Positions 14,552-22,409 of a stretch of DNA of 64,000 bases are shown in pieces. Both the position numbers and the translations under genes were made by a program. Position 1 is the first letter of the stretch; each line of letters opens with the position of its first letter. The notes beneath the pieces are model-generated. The model had not been told where the DNA came from and searched no databases. It saw only the letters and a program-made list of their open reading frames with translations. Origin of the DNA: an uncultured Eubacterium sp. (lineage in GTDB: Bacteria; Bacillota; Clostridia; Lachnospirales; Lachnospiraceae); the NCBI GenBank assembly GCA_948579355.1, contig CAPAOV010000003.1, positions 62,001-126,000 of the forward strand, given 5' to 3'.

Positions 14552-15275
14552 TTATTTGAATTTGTCAATAAAATTTGAAATAAAAAAAATATCAAGCTCT
14601 TTTATTTTTATCTTTGCTTGACATTTTAATTTTATAATCATTTGTCCTATACTGTGCTTCCCCTCCTGAAACGAATGTATTTTTTCAAAATGATAATGAA
14701 ATTCTACGATATCATCAAAAGTTACTATATCTTTCTGCTGATATTCAAATAATAAGCGTTGCATTTCCTTTTTCACTCTGCTAGGTGGAATCGTTTTTGA
14801 ATCACCTACCATATTAGAACATTGTTTATAGTCTCCAACATTAAACCATTCAAGACGGCTATCGGATGTATTAGATTTCAATATCAGATAAATTTTCTTT
14901 ATTATAGTTTCTGTTAATATATCTTGTCTGCTCCTCTGTAAGTTTGCTGGCTTCCATATGATTAGAATTATATGCGAGTTCCATCTGTGTGTGGTAATAT
15001 ATTCCCCCTTTTAATCGTATCCTTTTTTGTTCTCTCAACCGATATAACAAAGTCGTTTTGTCAACTTCCTTTTTCATTTCCATAATATCTCTCGGTTGAC
15101 AGTTTAGAAAACTACAAATATCCTCTATTACTTTCCTGACTACCGGTTCATTTTTCGATAATTTTGCAAGAGTGGCCGTAGAAACTTTTATATTTTCTCT
15201 TAACCCAGTTTTTGTAACTTCTCTTTGTTCCAATATTTCAGACAATTTATTATAAGAAATCTTCAAAACATTCAC
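14552..15275 (-). pseudogene. broken HTH-Fic gene (two overlapping fragments)
   Basis: The first piece (15275-14871) has an N-terminal Cro/CI-type helix-turn-helix (KTGLRENIKVSTATLAKLSK and RKVIEDICSFLNCQPRDIME). It is followed by the Fic N-terminal segment YRLREQKRIRLKGGIYYHTQ, LAYNSNHMEASKLTEEQTRYI. After that the frame is lost. The second piece (14881-14552) resumes at LKSxTSDSRLEWFNVGDYK, so about 60 residues of the normal protein are deleted. Its catalytic segment is FEKIHSFQEGKHSIGQMI, where active members have HPFxDGNGRxGRLI, and the C-terminus is replaced. Clearly non-functional as a Fic enzyme; the HTH part alone might still be made. Confidence 0.8.
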
Positions 15276-15369
15276 ATCCTCGCAGTGAGAACTCCTGCTC
15301 TTCTAAGATTTGTTGCAATACTCTAATTTTGTCCTATTCTTAATCTTACAAAACCCACCATAAACAGAC

Positions 15370-16521
15370 TCAATATTCACTTGACAAACATCTGAATGCA
15401 TATGCTAATTTCTTCGCCAAACTTGCCTCTGTTGTATCATTACATGTAAAAACAATATCTTCGTATCTGGTGCTAATCCATATTAACTTTTCTTTTACTG
15501 TTTCATCTGAAACTTCTTTAAAACTAATATATTCTAATTGATATTCAATTGACTTTACATAATAATATATTATCACATCATCAGGATAGCCATAGTAAAA
15601 CGCAATTAAAGCAAATAAGTGATAATCATTTGCAAGCAACAATGCCAAACTTGCTTTTGGCATTGTTGAATAAAAATTTGAACGGGTATTAGTATCATCT
15701 AATCTTTCAGATATAGGAATATTTTTCCCCTTTTTGTTCTTTTGTCTATTTGAAATAGCATTTATTTCATTCTTTTCCAATTCATTTGCTTCTTGATCAA
15801 ATACATTCTTGTTTTTTTCTTTGTGCTTATTCCTAGTCAGACAACTAACTTTTAATAAAATGTCTTCCTCATTGTCCCAAGATTCAATCTTATATTGTCC
15901 ATCCAAAAAGAAAATGTAATTTGAAATATCTTTTGACAACATAATCTTTGATGCGCACTCATAATCTGCTTGTGTCACCACTATATGATTAAAAATCTCT
16001 AACAATTTTGAATTCTGTTTTTCCAGCCATTCTTGTTCCTCTGTCTCTAATCTTTTAGGTTCGTGTATATCAGGAGATGCATTAGGCGATTTATACGAAT
16101 CTATTTTACTAACTGTCGATGGATTCATTAATGCGCAAAATGCTGCCGATATATTTTCATTTAAATTAAAATATAGAACACATCCTCCTAATATTGAACT
16201 TATAGCCAAAACAACAACACATCTTGTCAAAAATTCATATTTAATTATAAAATACTTTTTCATCTTTTTTTCAATAAAATTTTCAACAAGAGGAAAAGAA
16301 AATACTACACTAATTATTTTTCCAAAAGATATTGCGCAAACAAATCCTATAATAAAAATCGCAATATATACTAGCAATCTTGCATAAATTTTCCGTGTAA
16401 TACTTTTTATCTCTTTACGTCTTGATTCATTCCTTATATTTTTTTCTTTACTAGCTACCTTAGCATTATCTCCATTTTTTAAAAACGCAGTTCGAGAATC
16501 ACATTCTTTATTCATATTCAA
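15370..16521 (-). CDS. unrecognised membrane protein
   Basis: 383 aa. A charged N-terminus (about 45 residues) is followed by two predicted membrane helices, LLVYIAIFIIGFVCAISFGKI and, after a short basic loop, CVVVLAISSILGGCVLYF. A large soluble domain follows, first Pro/Ser- and Glu-rich and then rich in Lys/Asn. Near the end, ASLALLLANDYHLFALIAFYYGY is a further hydrophobic or buried stretch. No enzymatic motif is evident. The likely start is TTG at 16521, 7 nt after AAAGGAGG; an ATG lies two codons in. It follows the winged-helix gene by 27 nt and is probably co-transcribed with it. Confidence 0.65.
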   Translation of the reverse strand: MNMNKECDSRTAFLKNGDNAKVASKEKNIRNESRRKEIKSITRKIYARLLVYIAIFIIGFVCAISFGKIISVVFSFPLVENFIEKKMKKYFIIKYEFLTRCVVVLAISSILGGCVLYFNLNENISAAFCALMNPSTVSKIDSYKSPNASPDIHEPKRLETEEQEWLEKQNSKLLEIFNHIVVTQADYECASKIMLSKDISNYIFFLDGQYKIESWDNEEDILLKVSCLTRNKHKEKNKNVFDQEANELEKNEINAISNRQKNKKGKNIPISERLDDTNTRSNFYSTMPKASLALLLANDYHLFALIAFYYGYPDDVIIYYYVKSIEYQLEYISFKEVSDETVKEKLIWISTRYEDIVFTCNDTTEASLAKKLAYAFRCLSSEY

Positions 16522-16548
16522 GTGATTCCCTCCTTTTCGTATATGTGT

Positions 16549-17430
16549 CTAAGAACATATTATCCGTGTTATCATCGCTGCAAGCTCCATTTTATCGGGC
16601 ATATAGCCACACAAAATGCGATAAATATCATCCTGAGATTGCCCACTTTTTTTAAGTATTTCCAAAAATTTTGCTACGCCCTCACAGCATATTTCCCATT
16701 GTTTTTCCTTAACTATAACGTCTGCCTCTTCTAATTGTCCTTTTGCAAGATTCTCCAAAACTGTAAACACACTTAATACATTAGTCTTATCTTCTAATAA
16801 ATTTAAAATTGGCAGGAGCAAAAAGAACCTTTCCAAGAAACGATCAATCCAATTTCTCAAAATATTAGATTGGATAAGTTGTAATGCCTTATCCAAGTAT
16901 ACCTCATTATTCATTATTATCAGTTTTTCCAAACAATACATATATTTTAAAAACTTATCTACATCTTCTAACGTGCTATTGTTATTAATACAAAAATTCA
17001 AGCGCAATAAAGTATCTTCCATCAGAATCTCTCCGTCTTCATCTGCTTTATCTTGAAAATATCTATAGGTTCTTCTTGCTTCTTGCAACAGATATGCACT
17101 ATTAGCACAAATTATGTTCTCGTCTTTTTGTACTTTGCTTTTTCCACTAAGATACTGCATATAAGCTACACCAATAGCTGAAAGCGAATAATATTTCCTA
17201 ACACCTCTGCTATCACAATGCAAAAGCTTGTATTTGAATTGTTCAAATTTTAACAAGATATTTGATACGGATGAAACTGTAGAATTTATGCTCTCTGCCA
17301 ACTGACCTTGGGTTATTTCGCCTTCAGTAAACAGAACTCGCATGATTTGTTCGCGTTTTCTAAACACAAACTTATCGATTTCATGTATCTGTTTTTCACT
17401 TAGTTCTAATTCAGTAGCTTTATCCTCCAT
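16549..17430 (-). CDS. winged-helix (MarR-like HTH) protein of unknown role
   Basis: About 293 aa. Residues ~10-85 form a winged helix: KFVFRKREQIMRVLFTEGEI, TQGQLAESINSTVSSVSNIL, then KYKLLHCDSRGVRKYYSLSAIG. The remaining 200 residues are predicted mostly helical, with a Leu/Glu-rich pattern and no motif I recognise. It could be a regulator, or the sensing half of a two-gene system with the membrane protein just downstream. The start chosen is the ATG at 17430; an in-frame ATG at 17463 is also possible, but GAGGTG sits between the two. Confidence 0.65.
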   Translation of the reverse strand: MEDKATELELSEKQIHEIDKFVFRKREQIMRVLFTEGEITQGQLAESINSTVSSVSNILLKFEQFKYKLLHCDSRGVRKYYSLSAIGVAYMQYLSGKSKVQKDENIICANSAYLLQEARRTYRYFQDKADEDGEILMEDTLLRLNFCINNNSTLEDVDKFLKYMYCLEKLIIMNNEVYLDKALQLIQSNILRNWIDRFLERFFLLLPILNLLEDKTNVLSVFTVLENLAKGQLEEADVIVKEKQWEICCEGVAKFLEILKKSGQSQDDIYRILCGYMPDKMELAAMITRIICS

Positions 17431-17463
17431 AAAATCTGTCACCTCTTTAAATAAACATATCAC

Positions 17464-17930
17464 ATTTATTGAAACTTTGCAACATTTTATTCACTTTTAG
17501 TAATCAATTATTCATTTTATATCACTTTTATTATAAAAAAATGAAATAGTATATTGTTTCAAAAAATATTATGAACAGCAAAAGACATTGCAAAACAATA
17601 CTGTTTTGACAAAGAAATATTAATTAGACTCTACCAAAATAGTATTTATCTTACATACGCTGATAAATTTTATAGTCTTCTACATGTATCTACTAATTAT
17701 TTACCTTTTAAAAAGAAATAATTACATACAATCAAATTCAATTTCTATATATAAAAAGACCGTCTCCATTTTAGTGAGCAATTAGTCGGCACATACAGAA
17801 AAGAAAACGATTATCTAATCCCATGCTTAACTGTACCTGCCCAAGAGGAACAGTCGATAGACACATGGGGACGACGGCATAAGGGTTTGCTCGAGGGAGA
17901 TTGTGAATGAGGAAATCATTTACATATAGG
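17464..17930. other. gene-free AT-rich stretch
   Basis: About 470 bp between the leftward winged-helix gene and the rightward TetR operon. It is very AT-rich up to about 17760 and presumably holds the leftward promoter. It then switches to a segment of more balanced composition (17800-17930) with no ORF of more than about 20 codons. The abrupt change suggests another junction inside the island. No recognised element. Confidence 0.5.
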
Positions 17931-17971
17931 CACAACACGACGGCAGAGAGAATTTTTGCCGTCGTGTTGTG
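17931..17971. other. perfect 15-bp stem hairpin upstream of the TetR promoter
   Basis: CACAACACGACGGCA and its exact complement TGCCGTCGTGTTGTG are separated by 11 nt. It lies 8 nt before the -35 box of the TetR operon. No good T-tract follows on either strand, so it may be a terminator without U-tract, a protein-binding site or a remnant of an element end. Confidence 0.7.
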
Positions 17972-17978
17972 TTAGAGA

Positions 17979-18043
17979 TTGACAAAAGTCACTGTTTTAT
18001 TTATAATCAAGTTATATAAATAATTTATATAACTTGATTATAA
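17979..18043 (+). promoter_or_regulatory. consensus promoter overlapped by a perfect 43-bp palindromic operator
   Basis: TTGACA at 17979-17984, a 17-nt spacer and TATAAT at 18002-18007 form an ideal sigma-A promoter. From 18001 to 18043 the DNA is a perfect palindrome (21-bp arms around one central A, arms beginning TTATAATCAAG), covering the -10 box and the transcription start and ending beside the AAGGAGG of the TetR gene. This is the expected position for an autoregulating TetR-family repressor. Confidence 0.88.
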
Positions 18044-18054
18044 GGAGGTACATA

Positions 18055-18624
18055 ATGCCAAAACAAAGAATTACAAAAGAAATGGTGGTTAATGCTGCTT
18101 TTGAAATTGCAAGAAATAGCGGTATGGAACAAGTTATGGTAAAGAATATTGCCGAAAAAATAGGATGTTCTGTACAGCCCATTTATAGTTATTGTAAAAA
18201 TATGGATGGATTACGGCAAGATGTGGTTGAGCAGGTTAATTGTTTTATACAAAAATATGTAACTACTCACATTAGCAAAAATGACTTGTTCCGTAGTACA
18301 GGAAAAACATATATTCAATTAGCCCAAGAGGAACCACATCTATTTAAGATTTTTATCCTACATCAACGAAAAGGGATTTCTTCCTTAAATGATTTGTATC
18401 AATCGGAAGCCAATCCTCATAATGCTGAAATTATTGCCAGTGAATTAAACATCAGTGTAACGCAGGCAAAACAGTTACATTTGAATATGCTGATTTATAC
18501 GATTGGCATTGGCACTGTTCTTTCTGTAACAACACCGGGAATCTCAGCGAATGAACTATATAAGCAACAAGAACTTGCCTATCAAGCGTTTTGGAATCAA
18601 GCATTGGAATATGAGGGGAAATGA
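18055..18624 (+). CDS. TetR/AcrR-family transcriptional regulator
   Basis: 189 aa. The N-terminal TetR HTH is ITKEMVVNAAFEIARNSGME then KNIAEKIGCSVQPIYSYCKNMDGL, in the standard position. The C-terminal ligand-binding domain is divergent. The start is the ATG at 18055, 6 nt after AAGGAGG, at the foot of the palindrome. The gene overlaps the FMN-binding gene by 4 nt, so it heads an operon with two redox-type genes and probably represses all three. Confidence 0.9.
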   Translation: MPKQRITKEMVVNAAFEIARNSGMEQVMVKNIAEKIGCSVQPIYSYCKNMDGLRQDVVEQVNCFIQKYVTTHISKNDLFRSTGKTYIQLAQEEPHLFKIFILHQRKGISSLNDLYQSEANPHNAEIIASELNISVTQAKQLHLNMLIYTIGIGTVLSVTTPGISANELYKQQELAYQAFWNQALEYEGK

Positions 18625-19043
18625 TGAAGAAAAAGAAAGTAATCCTAATATTGGTATGCGTAATACTATTTGTTTTGATAAGCGTGAAGGTTATGCAAAA
18701 TACTTTAATTGATAATGTTAATAGCATTACAGTTTCCAATCCAGACATAGCCAAAATTGCAGATGGAACATATGGAGGAGAATATTCTGTTACGCCTGTC
18801 TATGTTAAGGTGGAGGTACTTGTCATTGGACATGAGATAACTAATATAAAAATTATAGAACACGAAAACGGATTAGGCAAAAAGGCGAAAAAAATTATTG
18901 ATGATGTCATTGGCGAGCAATCTCTGGAAGTAGATGCGGTATCTGGTGCTACTGTGAGTAGCAAATGTATTATAAAAGCTATTGAAAACGCATTGCAAAG
19001 TGAAAACCACAAAAATAATTTTAAAGAAAGGAATTCATTATAG
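18621..19043 (+). CDS. FMN-binding domain protein, membrane-anchored
   Basis: 140 aa. One N-terminal membrane anchor (VILILVCVILFVLISVKV) is followed by an FMN_bind domain with GTYGGEYSVTPVYVKVEVLV and the flavinylation motif DAVSGATVSS, in which the threonine is the covalent FMN-phosphate site used by ApbE. It would act as an extracytoplasmic flavin electron carrier. The ATG overlaps the TetR stop. The downstream partner is a flavodoxin-like protein. Confidence 0.87.
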   Translation: MMKKKKVILILVCVILFVLISVKVMQNTLIDNVNSITVSNPDIAKIADGTYGGEYSVTPVYVKVEVLVIGHEITNIKIIEHENGLGKKAKKIIDDVIGEQSLEVDAVSGATVSSKCIIKAIENALQSENHKNNFKERNSL

Positions 19044-19663
19044 AAAAAGGAATTATTGTTTATCAGTCTAAATATGGTGCTACAAAAAAATATGCTGAAT
19101 GGCTTCAAGATATGACAAATTTTTATTGTGTAGGAATATCGAAAGTGACAGTAGATGAAGTGATGCCATACAAAACAGTCATATTTTGCGGCGGTATATA
19201 TGCTTCTAGAATTGCAGGATTACCGTTTTTGAAAAAGAACATTGACAAATTGAAAAATAAAAAAGTGGCGGTATTGTGTGTAGGAGCTTCTCCCTATGAT
19301 GAAAGTGCATTTGCAGAAATTAGGGCACATAATTTAACAGGCGATTTAAAAAATATTTCACTTTTTTATGGAAGGGGTGCATGGAATGAGAGCAAAATGA
19401 ATTTTGTGGATAGAACTTTGCGAAAAATGTTGCTAAAATCTGTTGCTAAAAAAGATCCCAGTACATATGAACCGTGGATGAAAGCTCTTATGAATGCGAG
19501 AGGACAAAATTGTGATTGGACAGATAGGAAATATTTGGCCCCACTACTAGATTATCTGCAAAAACGAACATGGAAACGCGGTGATAATTTGAATAAACCA
19601 GAATGGATTTTATGGATTCCCTGCAGTTCCTTAAACGAGTGTGTGAAGAAAAGGACCTGTTGA
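19040..19663 (+). CDS. flavodoxin-like protein with non-canonical start and chimeric C-terminus
   Basis: The flavodoxin fold begins KGIIVYQSKYGATKKYAEWL (FMN phosphate-binding loop). It continues with KTVIFCGGIYASRIAGLPFL and KKVAVLCVGASPYDE, as in protoporphyrinogen-oxidase/flavodoxin-domain proteins. The frame upstream of that first motif has no ATG, GTG or TTG. An ATA at 19040 sits 7 nt after AAAGGA, so either ATA is used or the original start was lost; the first in-frame ATG (19112) would remove the FMN loop. The last residues (IPCSSLN, ECVKKRTC) are encoded by the rubrerythrin repeat and the MITE, so the natural C-terminus is altered. Confidence 0.72.
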   Translation: MEKGIIVYQSKYGATKKYAEWLQDMTNFYCVGISKVTVDEVMPYKTVIFCGGIYASRIAGLPFLKKNIDKLKNKKVAVLCVGASPYDESAFAEIRAHNLTGDLKNISLFYGRGAWNESKMNFVDRTLRKMLLKSVAKKDPSTYEPWMKALMNARGQNCDWTDRKYLAPLLDYLQKRTWKRGDNLNKPEWILWIPCSSLNECVKKRTC

Positions 19664-19962
19664 CAAATGAAAGAAAAATGATCTCTCATATGGTATAATT
19701 ATTATATTAATTGCGGGAGGTCATTTTTTCTTTCATTTGTCAACAGGTCCAAAGTTTCACAGACTCCCTTAAACCAAAGTTTTGCGTGTTCCTTTTCGTT
19801 GTCAGCCGTCTTCAGAAACAGGGAAGCGATTTGCTCATATCCCTCTTATTTTGCCACAGAGGCAAAATAAGCATACTTATTCCTCGCCTGTGATTCCCCT
19901 GCAAATGCAGCTTGCAGATTTTTCTCTGTCTTTGTTCCGGCATATTGATTTGATTTTGCCAT
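19615..19962 (-). pseudogene. truncated duplicate of the rubrerythrin gene (5' half)
   Basis: Matches the first about 70 codons of the rubrerythrin at 11219-11764, with the same leader and ribosome-binding site. It carries a nonsense codon at 19846-19848 (AAA to TAA), is interrupted by a MITE at 19637-19766, and lacks the rest of the diiron domain and the rubredoxin domain. It cannot make a working protein. Confidence 0.92.
19637..19766. mobile_element. 130-bp MITE with 8-bp target duplication
   Basis: Terminal inverted repeats start GAGTGTGTGAAG on the left and, read inward, GAGTCTGTGAAA on the right. They continue into a near-perfect 30-bp match (GGACCTGTTGACAAATGAAA...). The element is flanked by the direct repeat CCTTAAAC at 19629-19636 and 19767-19774, and removing it restores the rubrerythrin sequence exactly. 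The size, termini and 8-bp duplication suggest mobilisation by an IS256-like transposase; no transposase is in the window. Confidence 0.9.
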
Positions 19963-20058
19963 CGTTCTCTCTCCTTTCGCATGAAACATTTTAAATTTTA
20001 TTCTGCAAATTTCATCCCTAATTCTTTTATCTCAGGTATGAAATCAATCTCCAGTTAT

Positions 20059-21648
20059 TTATAAACGCCCCAAAAGTCCCTGAAATCCCTCCTCCTCATA
20101 AATCCTGCGATAATACTCTACCTCATTTTTAATCAGACTATCAATAACCTGCATACCAAGCAATTCTACCGGCGCTTTATCATCCGTCATAATATGGCTG
20201 CCGGCCTCGTAAGGCGACATATCCCGACGGATAGTCCGCATCAGTTCTTTCCATTCTCCCTCCGATTCATCTGCAATCCCCTGCTCAAACCGCCTCATTG
20301 CTTCTTGCGAATCAAAAGCGTACAACGCACGATTTGTATAGTTTGGAACATCTATCGTATAAACGTTTTCAAATACCGCACCTATTGTATCTGACAGATA
20401 TTCATTGATACTCCCCTTGCTTTCGCCCCGCATATTCAGATTGACAGCCATCACTCCGTCCTTTTTTAAATGAGACTTTACGAGGCGAAAAAATTCCACC
20501 GATGACATTTGAAACGGAATCGTAATATCCTGAAAAGCATCTACGAGAATAACATCATACGTTTTGTCTATGGCATTGAGGTAAGCTCTGCCATCGTACG
20601 TCGTAACTTTGACATCATTTGGCATTTGAAAATAATCCTTTGCCAGCGCCGTAATCTTCTCGTCAATTTCCACTCCCTCGACCTGAGAGCGGGGAAAGAA
20701 CTTTCTGCACTGGGCGGCAAAAGTTCCCGTTCCGTTGCCAAGAACAAGTACGTCTGTTTTTTCTTTCTCTTCCGCACCCGCCAGCATAGGAGCCGCCAAC
20801 ATATAATCATAATACATACCCGACAAATCGGCGTCCTTTTTCAAAACCGACTGCACGCCAAACAACACATTCGTAGAGAGAATCACATTTTCTTTATCTT
20901 CTTTTACCTGTAAATAATTATACACCGATTCTCCCTCATATAGAAGATTCGTTTCCCAAAAAGCAAAGCTGTCGGAAAAGCCGCCGAAACAGCACAGAAC
21001 AAACAGAATAATACCTGACACCAAACTGACGCAGCGCTTCTTTGTACTAATAAAATAAATCAGGGCAAGAAGAAGCAGGATTCCGGCAAATACGAGAAAA
21101 GTCACTGAAGTACCAAACGCCGGTATCGTTACAAAAGTTGGCACAAAGGTTCCGATAATGCTGCCGATGGTATTGAATGCATTGAGCATTCCTACCGTCT
21201 TTCCACTATCCTCCAAACTATCAACCGTATATTTTACCAGAGAGGGCGTAACCGTTCCCAAAAGGAACAGAGGAAAGACAAAAATAATCATACAGGCAGC
21301 AAAAGCCGCCCAAATAAGGAAATTGCTGCTGACAGAGAAAATCAGCAAGGCGGAAATTCCGAGTATGATATACTTGCCTAGTACCGGAATAGCAGCTATC
21401 CATACCGCTGCAAAAATCATGCGTCTGTACAATCTGTCCGGACTTGGATTTTTATCTGCCATCCGTCCCCCGTAAATATTGCCCAAAGCCATGGCTATCA
21501 TTATCGTTCCTATAATAATCGTCCACACAATTTGCGAAGAACTAAAGTACGGAGCCAGCAGCCGGCTGGCCCCGAGCTCTACTGCCATTACCGACATTCC
21601 GGCAAAAAATTCGGTTACATAGAGATACCATTTATTCTTTATTATCAT
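20059..21648 (-). CDS. membrane-fused spermidine synthase-like aminopropyltransferase
   Basis: 529 aa. The N-terminal half has about seven to eight membrane helices (GASRLLAPYFSSSQIVWTIII, MALGNIYGGRMAD, FLLGTVTPSLVKYTV), the transporter-like part of fused MFS/spermidine synthase proteins. The C-terminal half is a Rossmann methyltransferase-like domain with VLVLGNGTGTFAAQCRKFFP, VEGVEIDEKI, TYDGRAYL and YDVILVDAFQ, the SpeE signature region. Polyamine production is possible but not proven for this subgroup. The 3' end overlaps the duplicated segment by a few codons. Confidence 0.87.
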   Translation of the reverse strand: MIIKNKWYLYVTEFFAGMSVMAVELGASRLLAPYFSSSQIVWTIIIGTIMIAMALGNIYGGRMADKNPSPDRLYRRMIFAAVWIAAIPVLGKYIILGISALLIFSVSSNFLIWAAFAACMIIFVFPLFLLGTVTPSLVKYTVDSLEDSGKTVGMLNAFNTIGSIIGTFVPTFVTIPAFGTSVTFLVFAGILLLLALIYFISTKKRCVSLVSGIILFVLCCFGGFSDSFAFWETNLLYEGESVYNYLQVKEDKENVILSTNVLFGVQSVLKKDADLSGMYYDYMLAAPMLAGAEEKEKTDVLVLGNGTGTFAAQCRKFFPRSQVEGVEIDEKITALAKDYFQMPNDVKVTTYDGRAYLNAIDKTYDVILVDAFQDITIPFQMSSVEFFRLVKSHLKKDGVMAVNLNMRGESKGSINEYLSDTIGAVFENVYTIDVPNYTNRALYAFDSQEAMRRFEQGIADESEGEWKELMRTIRRDMSPYEAGSHIMTDDKAPVELLGMQVIDSLIKNEVEYYRRIYEEEGFQGLLGRL

Positions 21649-21677
21649 TCCATGAAAATCCTTTCCCTGACTTCAAC

Positions 21678-22193
21678 TCATTTTTTCCCATCTTCTACTT
21701 CCACACGGTATGCCGCTTCCGTCACATCATCAAACAACACCCACTCAATTGTGTCAAATGCCTGCGGATGTTCTCTTGTATATTCTTTTACCGTTCTGAC
21801 TGCAATATGCGCCGCCTGTTGCAGCGGATAGGAATAGATACCGGTTGATATGGAAGGAAACGCAATGCTCTTTATCTTGTACTCTTCTGCAAGCCACAGC
21901 GAATTTCTGTAGCAGTCTGATAACAATCGCTCTTCGTTGTGACTGCCTCCCTGCCATATCGGGCCGACCGTATGAATGATATAATTGCATGGGAGACGGT
22001 ATGCTTTTGTAATCTTTGCCTGCCCCGTTTTACAGCCGCCCAGCAGACGGCACTCATCCAGCAGCTCCGGCCCCGCCGCCCTATGAATCGCACCATCGAC
22101 GCCTCCGCCGCCGAGCAGGCTGTTGTTGGCGGCATTTACGATGGCTTCTACCCCATTTACTCTCGTAATATCCCCTTTTATCAGTGTTATCAT
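21678..22193 (-). CDS. macrodomain O-acetyl-ADP-ribose deacetylase (YmdB-like)
   Basis: 171 aa, a single macrodomain. The ADP-ribose-binding segments are IVNAANNSLLGGGGVDGAIH near residues 18-37 and SISTGIYSYPLQQAA near residue 120, with CKTGQAKIT between. These are the hallmarks of the YmdB/MacroD class that hydrolyses O-acetyl-ADP-ribose and can remove mono-ADP-ribose from proteins. GGAGG lies 5 nt before the ATG. It sits 29 nt upstream of the spermidine-synthase-like gene in the same direction. Confidence 0.93.
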   Translation of the reverse strand: MITLIKGDITRVNGVEAIVNAANNSLLGGGGVDGAIHRAAGPELLDECRLLGGCKTGQAKITKAYRLPCNYIIHTVGPIWQGGSHNEERLLSDCYRNSLWLAEEYKIKSIAFPSISTGIYSYPLQQAAHIAVRTVKEYTREHPQAFDTIEWVLFDDVTEAAYRVEVEDGKK

Positions 22194-22305
22194 ATCTGCC
22201 TCCGTAACATTTTATTTTGCGGCGCTTTTACTATAATAAGTCATTCCGTTTATATATTCATAATTGTATTGTACCCTCTCTTGTGCGTCAAGTATTATAT
22301 TTCTG

Positions 22306-22334
22306 TTGCAATTTGTGAAGACTTAGGTTATATT
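22306..22334 (+). promoter_or_regulatory. sigma-A promoter of the thioesterase gene
   Basis: TTGCAA (22306-22311), 17-nt spacer, TATATT (22329-22334), about 75 nt before the thioesterase ATG. Confidence 0.7.
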
Positions 22335-22409
22335 ATCTCATACATTAAACCTGAGCGAAAAAGTTTTATATTTATGACAATACAAAACAGGACAGAAAGG
22401 TAGATTTTA

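Larger units (their letters stand above)
11870..19614. mobile_element. 7.7-kb accessory island between duplicated rubrerythrin segments
   Basis: Everything between the two 315-bp direct repeats is foreign to the otherwise contiguous rubrerythrin/spermidine-synthase-like neighbourhood. It is more AT-rich than its flanks and contains decayed Fic genes, a truncated phosphoesterase, an unrecognised membrane-protein/winged-helix pair and a TetR-controlled redox operon. No integrase, transposase or relaxase was found. The long flanking homology fits single-crossover (Campbell-type) integration or an unequal duplication better than a site-specific integrase. Confidence 0.7.
19615..20067. repeat. 315-bp direct repeat, right copy (split by the MITE)
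   Basis: Counterpart of 11555-11869. After removing the 130-bp MITE and one 8-bp target copy it has exactly the same 315-bp length. Its right end runs into the last codons of the spermidine-synthase-like gene, which is the native junction. Confidence 0.92.

Noticed and set aside
11870..19614. Integrative and conjugative element or prophage
   Set aside because: No integrase, relaxase, type IV secretion, portal, terminase or capsid gene is present. The flanking repeats are far longer than attachment sites.
19782..19994. Plus-strand open frame almost identical to one at 11584-11796
   Set aside because: The identity reflects the 315-bp DNA duplication of the rubrerythrin region, not a duplicated plus-strand gene.
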